Assembly (NCBI RefSeq): GCF_000337215.1
Contig: NZ_AOHZ01000030.1
Span: 25,291-89,290 of the forward strand
Length of the DNA stretch: 64,000 bases
DNA from: Natronolimnohabitans innermongolicus JCM 12255
Lineage (GTDB): Archaea > Halobacteriota > Halobacteria > Halobacteriales > Natrialbaceae
Reading direction: 5' to 3'
Shown: in pieces, positions 7,635-16,898 of the stretch
Layout of the letters: each line of letters begins with the position of its first letter
Position numbering within the stretch: position 1 is the first letter of the stretch
Position numbers and translations under genes: made by a program
The notes under the pieces: generated by a model
Told to the model about the DNA's origin: nothing
Database searches by the model: none
What the model saw: the letters and a program-made list of their open reading frames with translations, nothing else

Positions 7635-9974
7635 CTATCGAACCGAATCGAGCAGCAGTTTCTGTTCGACGCGTTTGACCTCGTGTTGGACGTCGCGGAC
7701 GGCGTCGATGTTCGCCGAGATGGAGCTGGTTCCCTCTCGGACGAGGAACTGAACCATCTCGGGCTTGGAGCCGGCCTGCCCGCAGATGCTCGTGTCGACG
7801 TCGTGTTCGCGACAGGTCTCAATGACGTCGCCGATCAGGCGCAACACCGACGGATGAAGCTCGTCGAAGCGGTCAGCGACGTTCTCGTTGTTGCGGTCGA
7901 CGGCGAGCGTGTACTGGGTGAGGTCGTTCGTCCCGAAGGACGCGAAGTCGATACCGGCTTCGGCCAGTTCGTCGATCGCCAGCGCCGCCGCCGGCGTCTC
8001 GATCATCGCTCCCCACTTGCGCTTCTCGGGATCGATGCCGGCCTCGCGCATCAGCGATTTGGCCTGGTAGACGTCCTCGGCGTCGTTGACCAGCGGCAGC
8101 ATGATTTCGACGTTGTCGTAGCCCATCTCGTACAGGCGCCGGAACGCCTCGAGTTCGTGGGCGAAAACGTCGGGTCGATCGAGCGAGCGCCGAATGCCGC
8201 GGTAGCCGAGCATCGGGTTGTGCTCGTTCGGCTCGTCCTCGCCGCCCTCGAGCTGACGGAACTCGTCAGTTGGGGCGTCGAGCGTGCGCACGCGGACGGG
8301 CCGCGGATAGAACTCGTCGGCGACGCCGCGGATGCCGTCGACCAGTTCCGTGATGTAGGCGTCCTCGCCGTTTTCCTCGATGAACTTGGCGGGCGTCTGG
8401 TTCAGCGAGAGGATCATGTGCTCGGTCCGCAGCAGGCCGACGCCGTCGGCGCCGGTCGCGGCCGCGCGCTCTGCGGCCTCCGGAATGGAGACGTTGACCT
8501 TCACTTCGGTCGCGGTCATCGGCTTGACCGGCGACTGCGGGCGAACCTCTTCGACCGGCTCGGTCTCCTCGTCGGGTTCGACCTCCTGGCCCTCGAGGAC
8601 CTGGCCCTTGTCGCCGTCGAGCGTGACGACCTGGCCGTCATCGAGGACGGTCGTCGCGTTGGTCGTCCCGACGATAGCGGGGACGCCCAGTTCGCGGGAC
8701 ACGATGGCAGCGTGGCTGGTCATGCCGCCCTCGTCGGTGATGATCCCCGAGGCGCGTTTCATCGCCGGCACCATATCGGGCATCGTCATCTCGGTGACGA
8801 TAATGTCGCCGTCGCCGACCTTGTCCAGATCGTCGAGTTTCTTGACGATCCGGGCCGCGCCGCTGACGGTACCCGGACTCGAGCCGAGTCCGTCGACGAT
8901 GACCTCGCCGGAGGCGTCCGGACTCGAGGCGCCGCCGCTTGCAGCCTGTGCAGCGCCGCTACCGTCGGTGAGACCCTTGGAGGCGTCGACGCTGCCGGCG
9001 TCGGCGGCTTCGGTCCCGGCCCCGGCGCCCCCTTCGTCGATGGTCGTGATCGGGCGCGACTGGAGCATGAAGACCTCGCCGTCGACGATGGCCCACTCGA
9101 CGTCTTGCGGGTCGTCGTAGTGGTCCTCGACGCGCTCGCCGAGGTCCATGAGCGCGTTGATCTCCTCGTCGGAGACGACGCGTTCGTTTCGCTTCTCCTC
9201 GGGGACCTCGCGCTCGACGGTCTCGCCGGTCTCCTCGTCTTTTTCGTGCATCACCTTCTTCTCGGCGACGGTGACGTCGACTTCGCGGTCCTCGCGCTCG
9301 ACGACGTAGTTGTCAGGCGAGACGGCGCCGGAGACGACGGCTTCGCCGAGTCCCCACGCGGCCTCGATGATCATCGTCGGCTCGCCCGTCGAAGGGTGAC
9401 TCGTAAACATCACGCCCGATTTCTCGGCGTCGACCATCTGCTGGACGACGACCGCGATGTTCACGGCGGAGTGGTCGAAGCCCTGCTCCTGGCGGTAGTA
9501 GATCGCCCGCTGGGTGAACAGCGACGCCCAGCACTCGCGGACGCGGTTGAGCAGGTTTTCCTCGGTGACGTTCAGGAACGTCTCCTGCTGGCCCGCAAAC
9601 GAGGCGTCGGGCAGGTCTTCGGCCGTCGCCGACGACCGAACGGCGACGAACGCCTCGCCGTCGCCGACCTCGCGGTAGGACTCGAGGATCTCCTCGCGCA
9701 GGTCGTCGGGGAAGGGCGTCTCGAGAATGAGGTTCTGTGCACGGTCGGCCGCGTCGGCAAGCGCCGCGGAGTCGTCGACGTCGACGTCGACGGCCTCGAA
9801 CAGTTCGTCGTCGATTGCAGCTTCTTCGATAAACGATCGATAGGTCCCGGCAGTTACGACGAATCCCGGTGGCACGGGCAGCCCAGCACCCGTGAGTTCG
9901 CCCAGGGAGGCGCCTTTGCCGCCGACCTTCTCGAGGTCGTCGGCACTGATCTCGTCCAGCCAGAGTACAGCCAT
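7635..9974 (-). CDS. ppsA: Phosphoenolpyruvate synthase
   Basis: Converts pyruvate + ATP + water to PEP + AMP + phosphate for gluconeogenesis. The 779 residues run in order: ATP-grasp domain (KVGGKGASLGELTGAGLPVP at the N-terminus), a glycine/alanine/aspartate linker, a phosphohistidine domain with GGMTSHAAIVSRELG, and a PEP-binding TIM barrel ending with SICGQAGSKPEMV (catalytic Cys). The frame opens at 9992, but MAVLWLDEIS at 9974 is chosen. It begins the family sequence, and a TATA-like TTTATTCG lies about 27 nt upstream, giving a leaderless mRNA. An inverted repeat lies just behind that TATA box. Confidence 0.95.
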   Translation of the reverse strand: MAVLWLDEISADDLEKVGGKGASLGELTGAGLPVPPGFVVTAGTYRSFIEEAAIDDELFEAVDVDVDDSAALADAADRAQNLILETPFPDDLREEILESYREVGDGEAFVAVRSSATAEDLPDASFAGQQETFLNVTEENLLNRVRECWASLFTQRAIYYRQEQGFDHSAVNIAVVVQQMVDAEKSGVMFTSHPSTGEPTMIIEAAWGLGEAVVSGAVSPDNYVVEREDREVDVTVAEKKVMHEKDEETGETVEREVPEEKRNERVVSDEEINALMDLGERVEDHYDDPQDVEWAIVDGEVFMLQSRPITTIDEGGAGAGTEAADAGSVDASKGLTDGSGAAQAASGGASSPDASGEVIVDGLGSSPGTVSGAARIVKKLDDLDKVGDGDIIVTEMTMPDMVPAMKRASGIITDEGGMTSHAAIVSRELGVPAIVGTTNATTVLDDGQVVTLDGDKGQVLEGQEVEPDEETEPVEEVRPQSPVKPMTATEVKVNVSIPEAAERAAATGADGVGLLRTEHMILSLNQTPAKFIEENGEDAYITELVDGIRGVADEFYPRPVRVRTLDAPTDEFRQLEGGEDEPNEHNPMLGYRGIRRSLDRPDVFAHELEAFRRLYEMGYDNVEIMLPLVNDAEDVYQAKSLMREAGIDPEKRKWGAMIETPAAALAIDELAEAGIDFASFGTNDLTQYTLAVDRNNENVADRFDELHPSVLRLIGDVIETCREHDVDTSICGQAGSKPEMVQFLVREGTSSISANIDAVRDVQHEVKRVEQKLLLDSVR

Positions 9975-10009
9975 TGCTATCTGGTTCGACACCCGAGCGA
10001 ATAAAGAAG

Positions 10010-10037
10010 GTTGCGAACAGCCGCGGGAGTTCGCAAC
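10010..10037. promoter_or_regulatory. Inverted repeat upstream of ppsA TATA box
   Basis: GTTGCGAA at 10010-10017 and TTCGCAAC at 10030-10037 form 8-bp arms with a 12-nt spacer. They lie directly upstream of the TATA-like element (about 9997-10005) of ppsA, the usual position of an activator site in archaea. The symmetry is seen; the binding protein is unknown. Confidence 0.4.
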
Positions 10038-10147
10038 TCACAACCGAATGAATATTTTTCAGTAAGAGGCTGTTTACAATCCGATCTCGGCGGTTTCGCG
10101 AGGGTGCGTCACACACTTACGACCTAGCCGAGCGGCGGTTCGTCCGA

Positions 10148-11050
10148 TCAGACGTTTCGGGCGAGTGTGAGGTACCCGGTGTGGCCGACCGGCGCCGTCG
10201 ACGGACGCGAGCCGCGGTCGTCGAACTGCATCTCTCGCTGGATCGTTTCGCGCGTGCGAACGTTCGAGAGGTCGACCGCACGAGCCGTTTCGACGACCTC
10301 GCGAGTCGACTCGATGAACGGGCTGTAGACCGCGACGAAACCGCCGTCGACCAGCAGTTCGGGCGCGTACTCGACGATATCGGCCGCGTCCCCCGTATCG
10401 AGCGTGAGGACGTCGAACGAGGACGGCTCGAGGTCGGTCCCGTCGCCGGTCTCACTCTCGAGGCCGCCGTCCTCGAGGATCGTCGCCAGATCGCCCGTCC
10501 GGACGTCGACGGCGTCCTCGACGCCGCCCAGCTCCATGTTCTCGCGGGCGACGTCCGCGAACTCCGGATCGCGCTCGTAGGAGACGACGTCGGCGCCAGC
10601 GCGGGCCATCGAGGCCGCGAGGACGCCGGTTCCGGTCCCCGTATCGAGCACGCGATCGCCCTGCGAGACGCCGGTCTCGCCGATCACGAGGCCGACGTCG
10701 CGGGGGACCATCGGCGCGCCCGTGCGCTCGAACTGGTGGAACAGATCCGGACCGCGGAGCCGTCGCACCTGAAACGCCTCGCCCAGGTGAGTTTCGACGG
10801 TGTCGCCGGGCTGGACGTCCTCGGGAACCTCGAGGACGCCCAGGTCCGTCCCCTGCTCCGCGCCGGGTTCGATCAGGAACTCCCGGTCGCCTCGAACGAG
10901 CAGGACGGGGACGCGGTCGTCAGCCGTGGCTTCGTCCGCGGCTGCGTCGGTCTCTGTCGTCGTGTTCGTGTTCGTGTCCGTGTCAGTATCAGTACCTGCG
11001 TCCACGTCCGCCGTCTCACCGGACGGATCGGAATCGGAATCGTCGCTCAC
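10148..11050 (-). CDS. trmI: tRNA (adenine-N1)-methyltransferase, TrmI family
   Basis: A SAM-dependent enzyme expected to make m1A in tRNA (position 57/58, T-loop). The 300 residues comprise an N-terminal acidic, low-complexity tail (about 1-40, with repeated TDTDT/TNTN units), a small beta domain with a TrmI-like LRGPDLFHQFERTGAP segment, and a Rossmann fold with motif I VLDTGTGTGVLA. It starts with GTG at 11050, just behind the stop of the NAC gene (11052), so the two are translationally close. Longer upstream starts would run through the NAC gene in another frame and are rejected. Confidence 0.88.
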   Translation of the reverse strand: MSDDSDSDPSGETADVDAGTDTDTDTNTNTTTETDAAADEATADDRVPVLLVRGDREFLIEPGAEQGTDLGVLEVPEDVQPGDTVETHLGEAFQVRRLRGPDLFHQFERTGAPMVPRDVGLVIGETGVSQGDRVLDTGTGTGVLAASMARAGADVVSYERDPEFADVARENMELGGVEDAVDVRTGDLATILEDGGLESETGDGTDLEPSSFDVLTLDTGDAADIVEYAPELLVDGGFVAVYSPFIESTREVVETARAVDLSNVRTRETIQREMQFDDRGSRPSTAPVGHTGYLTLARNV

Positions 11051-11051
11051 G

Positions 11052-11432
11052 TCACTCGAGGGATTCGACCGCCGCGGCGAGGTCGCCGTCGACGTCCTCG
11101 AGGGCCGCGCGGGCCTCGTCCTCGCTGACGCCGGCGCGGGTCGCGACGAGTTCGACGTCGTCGTCGGGGATCGCACTGCCGGCGTCCGCGTCGCCGGCGC
11201 CGGACGCGCCGGCCGAACCGGCTTCGACCTGTTCCGGAGAGCCGATGACCTGGTAGGTTTCCTGGCCGCGAGCGTCCATCTTCGTGACTTCGGCGTCGTT
11301 GAAGACGAGGTCGTACTCGTCGGTTCGGATGATTACCTCCTCGGCGTCGATGTCCTCGACGTCGATTCCCATCTGTTGCATCATCTGTTCCATCTTGCGC
11401 GGATTCAGTCCGCCGCCGCCTCCTCCAAACAT
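11052..11432 (-). CDS. nac: Nascent polypeptide-associated complex protein (archaeal NAC)
   Basis: A ribosome-associated factor that shields nascent chains. The 126 residues show a G-rich start ([20 protein letters not shown]), the NAC beta-barrel domain (about 15-60, with YQVIG) and a C-terminal UBA domain (about 88-126, [18 protein letters not shown]). The linker is acidic and Ala/Gly rich. MFGG at 11432 is preferred to the M three codons upstream because archaeal NACs begin this way. It is paired with trmI downstream, an arrangement I recall as common in haloarchaea. Confidence 0.92.
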   Translation of the reverse strand: MFGGGGGGLNPRKMEQMMQQMGIDVEDIDAEEVIIRTDEYDLVFNDAEVTKMDARGQETYQVIGSPEQVEAGSAGASGAGDADAGSAIPDDDVELVATRAGVSEDEARAALEDVDGDLAAAVESLE

Positions 11433-11497
11433 ACGCGACACGTCGCTCCCGGCAACCTTTTACCCTGCGGTCTGGGTCGCCGACCCGCCGCCGGCGC

Positions 11498-12016
11498 TCA
11501 CGCCAGCATCGCGAGGCCGAGCAGCGGAACGGCGACGTAGACCGTGTGGTACAGCAGCGTCGACGTACCGACGTGGACGAGATAGCGTCGGCGCGGATAC
11601 GAGCTCACGCCGGCCGGAATCGCGATCAGGCCGCGACTCCAGGGGATCACGTTCGTCCCGAAGACGGCCACCCCGCCGTAGCGGGTAAACCAGTCGTCGA
11701 CGCGCTGGAATCGATCCGACGAGGGATCGAGGTCGACGTACGGGATCGACGAGACGATCTGCTCGCCGTACCGTCTGCTGCCGGTGTAGACGACGAACTG
11801 CCCGATCACGTGGGCGACCGTGACGAGCACGATGATCGTGATGGCACCGACGTACGTCGGCGTGGTGATGGCGACGTACCCCGAGAGGAAGACGCTCGTC
11901 GGAAAGATCTTCCCGACGAGGGCGCCTTTCATCACGAAGACGACGAACAGCGCCGGTAACCCGAGGACGTTGAGCACTGCGAGGGCGTACTCGAGGGAGA
12001 GCGTTTCGGGGGACAT
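11498..12016 (-). CDS. DedA/VTT-domain membrane protein
   Basis: A 172-residue integral membrane protein of the DedA/SNARE-associated (VTT) type, a family linked to lipid scrambling and membrane homeostasis. The conserved core is visible: K-GALVGKIFPTSVFLSGY, a helix-break region, then RYGGVAVFGTNVIPWSRGLIAIPAG with the family's F-x-R-x-x-P-like arginine/proline pattern. Four to five hydrophobic helices. The substrate is unknown. Its ATG lies about 190 bp from the next gene's stop. Confidence 0.72.
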   Translation of the reverse strand: MSPETLSLEYALAVLNVLGLPALFVVFVMKGALVGKIFPTSVFLSGYVAITTPTYVGAITIIVLVTVAHVIGQFVVYTGSRRYGEQIVSSIPYVDLDPSSDRFQRVDDWFTRYGGVAVFGTNVIPWSRGLIAIPAGVSSYPRRRYLVHVGTSTLLYHTVYVAVPLLGLAMLA

Positions 12017-12208
12017 GGTTGGAGGGGAGTCGAGCCCGGTGGAGGGGATGTGTTTGTGGCTCGAACTGTACGCGATAGTTGTGATATCGAATACATAAAA
12101 GTGTATCGTGAGTTTCTGAGTCGGAAATTCGTCCCGTTCGGAGTCCCGAACGAACCAAAGCGGATGACGACGGTGGGATTGAATGGTCGAAGTGCGACGC
12201 CGGTCCGC

Positions 12209-12778
12209 TCAGTTCTCGGCGGACGCCCCCTCGCGGACGTTCACCGCCATCCCCGTCTCGAAGTCAGCGATGGCCTCGGCCGCGAGCTGGGCCGTCCCGA
12301 CCGCGATCAGTTCGCCGCGCTCGTGGACCACCAGAACCTCGTCGCCCGGCCGGATTTCCTCGCCCGCCTCGAGGACGAACTTCGCGAAGACGTTCTTCTC
12401 GTCGCGGACGAACGGCTCGCTCTCGTCGTCGACGACGACCCTGTACGCCGGGTGCGAAAGAACGTCGTGGAGTCGACGGCCGCCCTCGAGGCCGAGCGTA
12501 AACCGGCCGTCGGTGCCAAACGAGACGATCCGGCCAGCGTCGGCGTGAATCTGCTCGGGGCGACCGGACGTGGTTCGTTTGACCCGCAGCGATTCCCCGG
12601 ACGGGAACAGCGCCTCGCCCGCGCCGGCACCGAACTGGTAGTCAGCGATGACCCGTAGCTGTGGGAGTCCGGCCTGCCCAGTATTCGTCCGTCCGCTGTC
12701 GCTCGCAGTCCGTTCCCCGTCCGCACTCTCGGTTTCGCCTCGACTCCCGTCCCCGTTCGCGTCGCCAGCGTCGCTCAT
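12209..12778 (-). CDS. PUA-domain RNA-binding protein
   Basis: A 189-residue protein. Residues 1-40 are an acidic, disordered lead. Residues 45-110 form an ArcTGT-like C2/C3-type domain (LRVIADYQFGAG, FTLGLEGGRRL), and residues 110-185 form a PUA domain (KNVFAKFVLEAGEEIRPGDEVLVV). It resembles the C-terminal half of archaeosine tRNA-guanine transglycosylase, split off as a stand-alone protein, and so probably binds tRNA. MSDAGDANGD at 12778 is chosen as start; the frame opens 24 codons earlier. Confidence 0.78.
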   Translation of the reverse strand: MSDAGDANGDGSRGETESADGERTASDSGRTNTGQAGLPQLRVIADYQFGAGAGEALFPSGESLRVKRTTSGRPEQIHADAGRIVSFGTDGRFTLGLEGGRRLHDVLSHPAYRVVVDDESEPFVRDEKNVFAKFVLEAGEEIRPGDEVLVVHERGELIAVGTAQLAAEAIADFETGMAVNVREGASAEN

Positions 12779-12929
12779 TGCCCGCCCTTTCGCGCGGCCG
12801 GTCGAAAGCCCTTCGACCTCGACCGCGGTCTCGCGGCGATCGACGCTCACGGTCGGCTAACTATCAAAACTGATCACAGCAACGAGATAGCGAACGTTAT
12901 GGTGCTCGATTCGGTAGTGACGCTACCGA

Positions 12930-13112
12930 ATGGACGTCACGCAAATCACCCTCGGGGTCGCCTTGCTGGTACTCGGTGCCATGACGCTCGCGGGGCCGGC
13001 AACCATCGTTTCCGGTCCGGTCGCGTATCTCCTCACGGGTGCGACGCTGGCTGTTACCGGCTACGCGCTGTTGATCGGCCTCTCGCGGAGCCGAAGTCCG
13101 AACCGCTTCTGA
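12930..13112 (+). CDS. Two-helix small membrane protein
   Basis: A 60-residue protein with two hydrophobic helices (about 6-26 and 30-51) and a basic tail SRSRSPNRF. It starts MDVTQITLGVALLVLG. No family is recognised, though haloarchaea encode many such proteins. It sits between two minus-strand genes and is read outward on its own. Confidence 0.5.
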   Translation: MDVTQITLGVALLVLGAMTLAGPATIVSGPVAYLLTGATLAVTGYALLIGLSRSRSPNRF

Positions 13113-13220
13113 CGCCGACGCTCGACGCGATTGCAACCGCGAGTCTCCGCGGGCGCTCGAGCGCGCTCGAGAGCGAGCGTCGCAGCGACGTCACAACGGC
13201 GACGCAGCGACGATAGCCGC

Positions 13221-13718
13221 CTACAGAAGGAACGTTTCGGGTCGCTCGCCCAGATCGAGAAACGAGTCGGCGGCCGTGATCAGTTCCTCGGCGGTCGAAG
13301 ACTCGAAGGCCATCACCTCGACGCGGACGCCCTCGTGGCGCAGGTGCGAGCAGAGCCGCGAGAAGTCGCCGTCGCCCGTACAGAGCACGAGCGTATCGAT
13401 GTGGTTCGCGAGCGTCACTGCGTCCAGACTCATTCCGACGTCCCAGTCGGCCTTTTTCGAGCCGTCGGCGAACGTCTTGATATCCTTGATCTTCGGCTCG
13501 AAGCCGATGTCGACCAGCGCTTCGAAGAAGCTCTCTTCTTCGGGTGAGTCCGCGCGGATCACGTACGCGATCGCGCGGGTGAGCTGGCGGTCCTGAACCG
13601 CTTTGTCGAGCAGCGCGGAGTAGTCGATGTTTCGGCTGTGGAGGCTCTGTGCCGTATGGTAGAGGTTCTGGGCGTCGACGAGGACGGCGACGCGCTGGCC
13701 GGGGTGAATTTCGGTCAC
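13221..13718 (-). CDS. NYN-domain protein, LabA/DUF88 type
   Basis: A predicted PIN-like nuclease of the NYN superfamily. The 165 residues carry VAVLVDAQNLY (first acidic residue, near residue 15), ADWDVGMSLDAV (middle acids) and LVLCTGDGDFSRL (D-x-D near 113-116), the full metal-binding acidic set. RNA is the likely substrate (family inference). It starts with GTG at 13718. The gene is free-standing; the 189 bp to htpX's stop hold no other gene. Confidence 0.85.
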   Translation of the reverse strand: MTEIHPGQRVAVLVDAQNLYHTAQSLHSRNIDYSALLDKAVQDRQLTRAIAYVIRADSPEEESFFEALVDIGFEPKIKDIKTFADGSKKADWDVGMSLDAVTLANHIDTLVLCTGDGDFSRLCSHLRHEGVRVEVMAFESSTAEELITAADSFLDLGERPETFLL

Positions 13719-13907
13719 GTGCTAGATTGTGGCGGCCGCCGGTAAAAAATCGCGTCGGTTACCGTGCTCGTTTCCGAACGAGTCGCGACCCGCATCGCGC
13801 GACGGGCGGATCCGAAACTGACGGGAGGACGGTGACGACGCTGGCCGTGTGAACCCGTGAAAAAGATCGAAACGGACCGGAACGTCGTGGAACGGATTGT
13901 ATCCGTT

Positions 13908-14732
13908 CTAGCTGCGGAGTTTCTCGATGCGCTTTTCCGTCGGCGGGTGGGTCGCGAACACCGTCTCGAGCAGTCCGCGCTCGGAATTGAAGATACAGAG
14001 CGCAGCCTGCCCGTCGTCGATGGTCGACTCGCGGTTCTCGGCGCCCTGGGAAATCTTCTCGAGGGCGCGGGCGAGCGGGTCGCCGCTGCCGATGTACTGG
14101 CGGGCGTCGTCGTCGGCGACGTACTCGCGGTACCGCGAGATGGCCATCACGAGCACCGTCACGAGCATCTGGGCGATCATCGAGAGCACCATCCCGACGA
14201 TGAAGCCACCGGGGTTGTCCTCGCCGGCGAAGACGTAGACGAAGTAGACGGCGTAGCCGACCATCATCCCGATGGAGCTGCCGACCGTCATCATGAGGAC
14301 GTCGCGGTTCTTGATGTGGGCGAGCTCGTGGGCGACGACGCCCTCGAGTTCGTCGCGGTCGAGCAGTCGGATGAGTTCCTCGCTGACGACGACGACGCCG
14401 TTGCCTTTCCGGCCGGTCGCGAAGGCGTTCGGGACGCCCATCTGCTGGACCATCAGCTTGGGCTTGTCGATGCCCATGTCGCGGGAGAGCGATTCGGTCA
14501 TCCGGTGGATATCCGCGTACTGGCCGCTCTCGGGCATCTCCTCGGCGCCACGGGTGGCGGCCCAGGTCCCGATCTTATACTGGATGAACGGGAACGTGAC
14601 CAGCAACAGCAAGACGATCGGCCACGCGCCCGTGCCGAGGAACGCCAACCCGACAGCCCCGACGAACAGGTACAGCGCCGCCAGCATCGAACCGACGATG
14701 AACATCCGCACTTTCAGTCCGAAGTCTGTCAT
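13908..14732 (-). CDS. htpX: HtpX-like membrane zinc metalloprotease (M48)
   Basis: A membrane-bound protease for quality control of membrane proteins. The 274 residues carry two N-terminal helices, GVVAHELAHIKNRD with the HExxH zinc site, and two further helices near 150-200. The third ligand Glu lies in the segment REYVADDDA, and the HPPTEKRI signature is near the C-terminus (ATHPPTEKR). The frame opens at 14801, but MTDFGLKVRMF at 14732 is favoured. A TATA box (TTTATA, about 14757-14762) lies 25-30 nt upstream, as for a leaderless transcript. Confidence 0.92.
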   Translation of the reverse strand: MTDFGLKVRMFIVGSMLAALYLFVGAVGLAFLGTGAWPIVLLLLVTFPFIQYKIGTWAATRGAEEMPESGQYADIHRMTESLSRDMGIDKPKLMVQQMGVPNAFATGRKGNGVVVVSEELIRLLDRDELEGVVAHELAHIKNRDVLMMTVGSSIGMMVGYAVYFVYVFAGEDNPGGFIVGMVLSMIAQMLVTVLVMAISRYREYVADDDARQYIGSGDPLARALEKISQGAENRESTIDDGQAALCIFNSERGLLETVFATHPPTEKRIEKLRS

Positions 14733-14951
14733 AGGCGGGGGTAAGTCGTCACCATGTATAAATTCAGCGGGATATTCGTCCATCGTGACAGGGGATACCA
14801 ATCATTTTAGAATCGCCAGCCGCCGCGACCCCGGAACGAGTAGAGACGGCTCCGTAACGACAGGCGTGTCAACGCGTGTATATATCGTGTTCCTCGGAGA
14901 GGGCCACCGAAGAGCGAAATCCATAAGTCCGTTCCCGCTGAGTGTTCGCCT

Positions 14952-15032
14952 ATGCGTCGCTCCGCTCCCGCCACGGTCAGTGTCGACAGCAGCGGAGCGA
15001 GTGCGGTTCCCTTTCCTAAAAAACGCCCGTAA
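14952..15032 (+). CDS. Possible 26-residue ORF upstream of dapA
   Basis: ATG at 14952 opens a 26-codon frame that ends at TAA 15030-15032 (MRRSAPATVSVDSSGASAVP...). A weak TATA-like CCATAAGT lies about 28 nt upstream, fitting a leaderless mRNA. No homolog is recognised. It lies in the 451-bp gap between htpX and dapA, which otherwise shows nothing. It may be chance. Confidence 0.2.
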   Translation: MRRSAPATVSVDSSGASAVPFPKKRP

Positions 15033-15183
15033 GCAGCGCTCGAGGCGGGCGTAGCGTCCCCGTCTCGGGTGCGATTCGGGCGCGACTGACTCGAGGTCGC
15101 CGCGACTGCACTCGAGTCGAAATGCGACAGTCACACGCAAGTACGCGGTACGCGACTACCACACCACGGACACCGACACACAC

Positions 15184-16134
15184 ATGACATCCAACATCGA
15201 CTTCAGCGGCGTCTTCCCCGCGATGTGCACGCCGTTCGACGAGGACGAACGAATCGACTTCGAAACGCTGCAGGCCGACGCCCAGCGACTCGAGAAGGCA
15301 GGCGTCGACGGGCTCGTGCCCGTCGGTTCGACCGGCGAATCGGCGACGCTGACCCACGACGAACACGTCCAGGTCGTCGAGGCGGTCATCGACGCCGTCG
15401 AGGACGTCCCGGTCATCGCGGGCACGGGCTCGAACAACACCCGCGAGGCGCTCGAACTCTCCGAGCGGGCCGCCGACGCCGGCGCCGACGGCCTCCTGCT
15501 CATCTCGCCGTACTACAACAAGCCCGAACAGCGCGGGCTGATCGACCACTACGAGACGATCGCCGACGCCGTCGACGTTCCCCAGATCGTCTACAACGTC
15601 CCCTCGCGGACGGGCCGGAACATCGAACCCGACACCGTCGTCGAACTCGCCGCCCACGAAAACATCGCGGGCTTCAAGGCCGCGAGCGGCGACCTCGGCC
15701 AGATCGGTGAGATCGCCGAGCGGACGATCGACGAGGACTTCGCGGTCCTTTCGGGCGACGACGCGCTTACCCTTCCGATCCTCTCGGTCGGCGGCACCGG
15801 CACGATCAGCGTCTGTGCGAACATCGAACCCGAACTGACCTGCGCGATGGTCGGCGCCGCGCTCGACGGCGACTATACGCGTGCGCGAAACATTCATCAT
15901 ACGCTCGGGCCGCTCTACCGCCACCTCTTCGTCGAAACCAACCCGATCCCGGTCAAGGAGGCCATGGAGATCCGCGGCTACGGCCCGGCCCGGCTGCGCT
16001 CGCCGCTTTCCCGGCTCGCCGACGAGTACCGCGACGACCTCGCAGCCGTCCTCGAGGACCTCGAGAACGAGTCGCCTGCGGGCGGCGACGGCGGCGACTC
16101 CGAACCCGAGGCCGCGGTGGAGGGTGATCGATGA
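15184..16134 (+). CDS. dapA: 4-hydroxy-tetrahydrodipicolinate synthase
   Basis: First committed lysine/DAP step: condenses pyruvate with aspartate semialdehyde. The TIM barrel has 316 residues. The Schiff-base lysine is K165 in AGFKAASGD, the proton-relay Tyr is Y137 in VYNVPSRTG, and PVGSTGESATLT lies near residue 47. The acidic C-terminal tail (about 20 residues) exceeds the usual 290-300. The ATG at 15184 is clear. The stop overlaps dapB's start as ATGA, so it heads the dapA-dapB-dapD cluster. Confidence 0.95.
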   Translation: MTSNIDFSGVFPAMCTPFDEDERIDFETLQADAQRLEKAGVDGLVPVGSTGESATLTHDEHVQVVEAVIDAVEDVPVIAGTGSNNTREALELSERAADAGADGLLLISPYYNKPEQRGLIDHYETIADAVDVPQIVYNVPSRTGRNIEPDTVVELAAHENIAGFKAASGDLGQIGEIAERTIDEDFAVLSGDDALTLPILSVGGTGTISVCANIEPELTCAMVGAALDGDYTRARNIHHTLGPLYRHLFVETNPIPVKEAMEIRGYGPARLRSPLSRLADEYRDDLAAVLEDLENESPAGGDGGDSEPEAAVEGDR

Positions 16135-16898
16135 CGGTCGGGATCGGCGTCACCGGTGCGACGGGTCGCATGGGCCAGGAAGTGATCGCCGCGGTCGCCG
16201 ATCACGACGACTGTGAGGTCGCGTTCGCGGTCAACCGCGAGCCCGACGGCGAGGCCGTCGACGGTGTCGAGATCGAACCCGCCGCCGAGTTCGACTCGCT
16301 GGTCGTCGAGCGCGACCCGACGGTCGTGATCGACTTCACCGGCCCCGAGTCGGCTCTCGGCTACGCCGAGGCCTGCGTCGACGCCGACGTCGCCTTCGTC
16401 ACCGGGACGACGGGCTTCGACGACGACCAACTCGAGTCTCTGGAGGCCGCCGCCGACGAGATTCCGCTCTTGCACGCGCCGAACTTCGCCCGCGGCGTGC
16501 AGGCGCTGGTCAACGTCGTCGGCGAGGCCGTCCGGAACCTGCCCGGCTACGACGTCGAACTGGTCGAGACCCACCACAACGGCAAACGCGACGCGCCGAG
16601 TGGAACCGCGAACCGACTGCTCGACGAGATCGAAGCCAACGGCGAGTTCACCGAGCGAACCCACGGCCGCGAGGGCGACCAGCCCCGCGAGGGGCCCGAG
16701 ATCGGCGTCCATGCGCTCCGCGCGGGCGACGTGACGGGCGAACACGAGATTCTCCTCGCGGGCAACCACGAGGAAGTTCGGCTCACCCACCGCGCCGAGG
16801 ACCGCGGCGTTTTCGCCGCCGGCGCCGTCGACGCGGCGGTCTGGATCGCTGGACAGAAGGCGGGTCGCTACGACTTTACGGACGTGATCGGACAATGA
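16131..16898 (+). CDS. dapB: 4-hydroxy-tetrahydrodipicolinate reductase
   Basis: Reduces the DapA product with NAD(P)H. The 255 residues carry the Rossmann motif GVTGATGRMGQEV, FVTGTTGFDDDQ and the signature VELVETHHNGKRDAPSGTA with catalytic His and Lys (near residues 140-150). The ATG lies inside the stop of dapA, and the TGA overlaps the ATG of dapD, so all three are translationally coupled. The length is normal. Confidence 0.95.
   Translation: MTVGIGVTGATGRMGQEVIAAVADHDDCEVAFAVNREPDGEAVDGVEIEPAAEFDSLVVERDPTVVIDFTGPESALGYAEACVDADVAFVTGTTGFDDDQLESLEAAADEIPLLHAPNFARGVQALVNVVGEAVRNLPGYDVELVETHHNGKRDAPSGTANRLLDEIEANGEFTERTHGREGDQPREGPEIGVHALRAGDVTGEHEILLAGNHEEVRLTHRAEDRGVFAAGAVDAAVWIAGQKAGRYDFTDVIGQ

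Noticed and set aside
7459..7752. Plus-strand ORF of 97 codons opposite the end of ppsA
   Set aside because: Arg/Ser-rich shadow typical of high-GC antisense frames; overlaps ppsA and has no domain.
10955..11005. TDTDT/TNTN low-complexity repeat in trmI looked like a microsatellite
   Set aside because: It is in frame, and acidic/Thr linkers of this kind are ordinary in haloarchaeal proteins.
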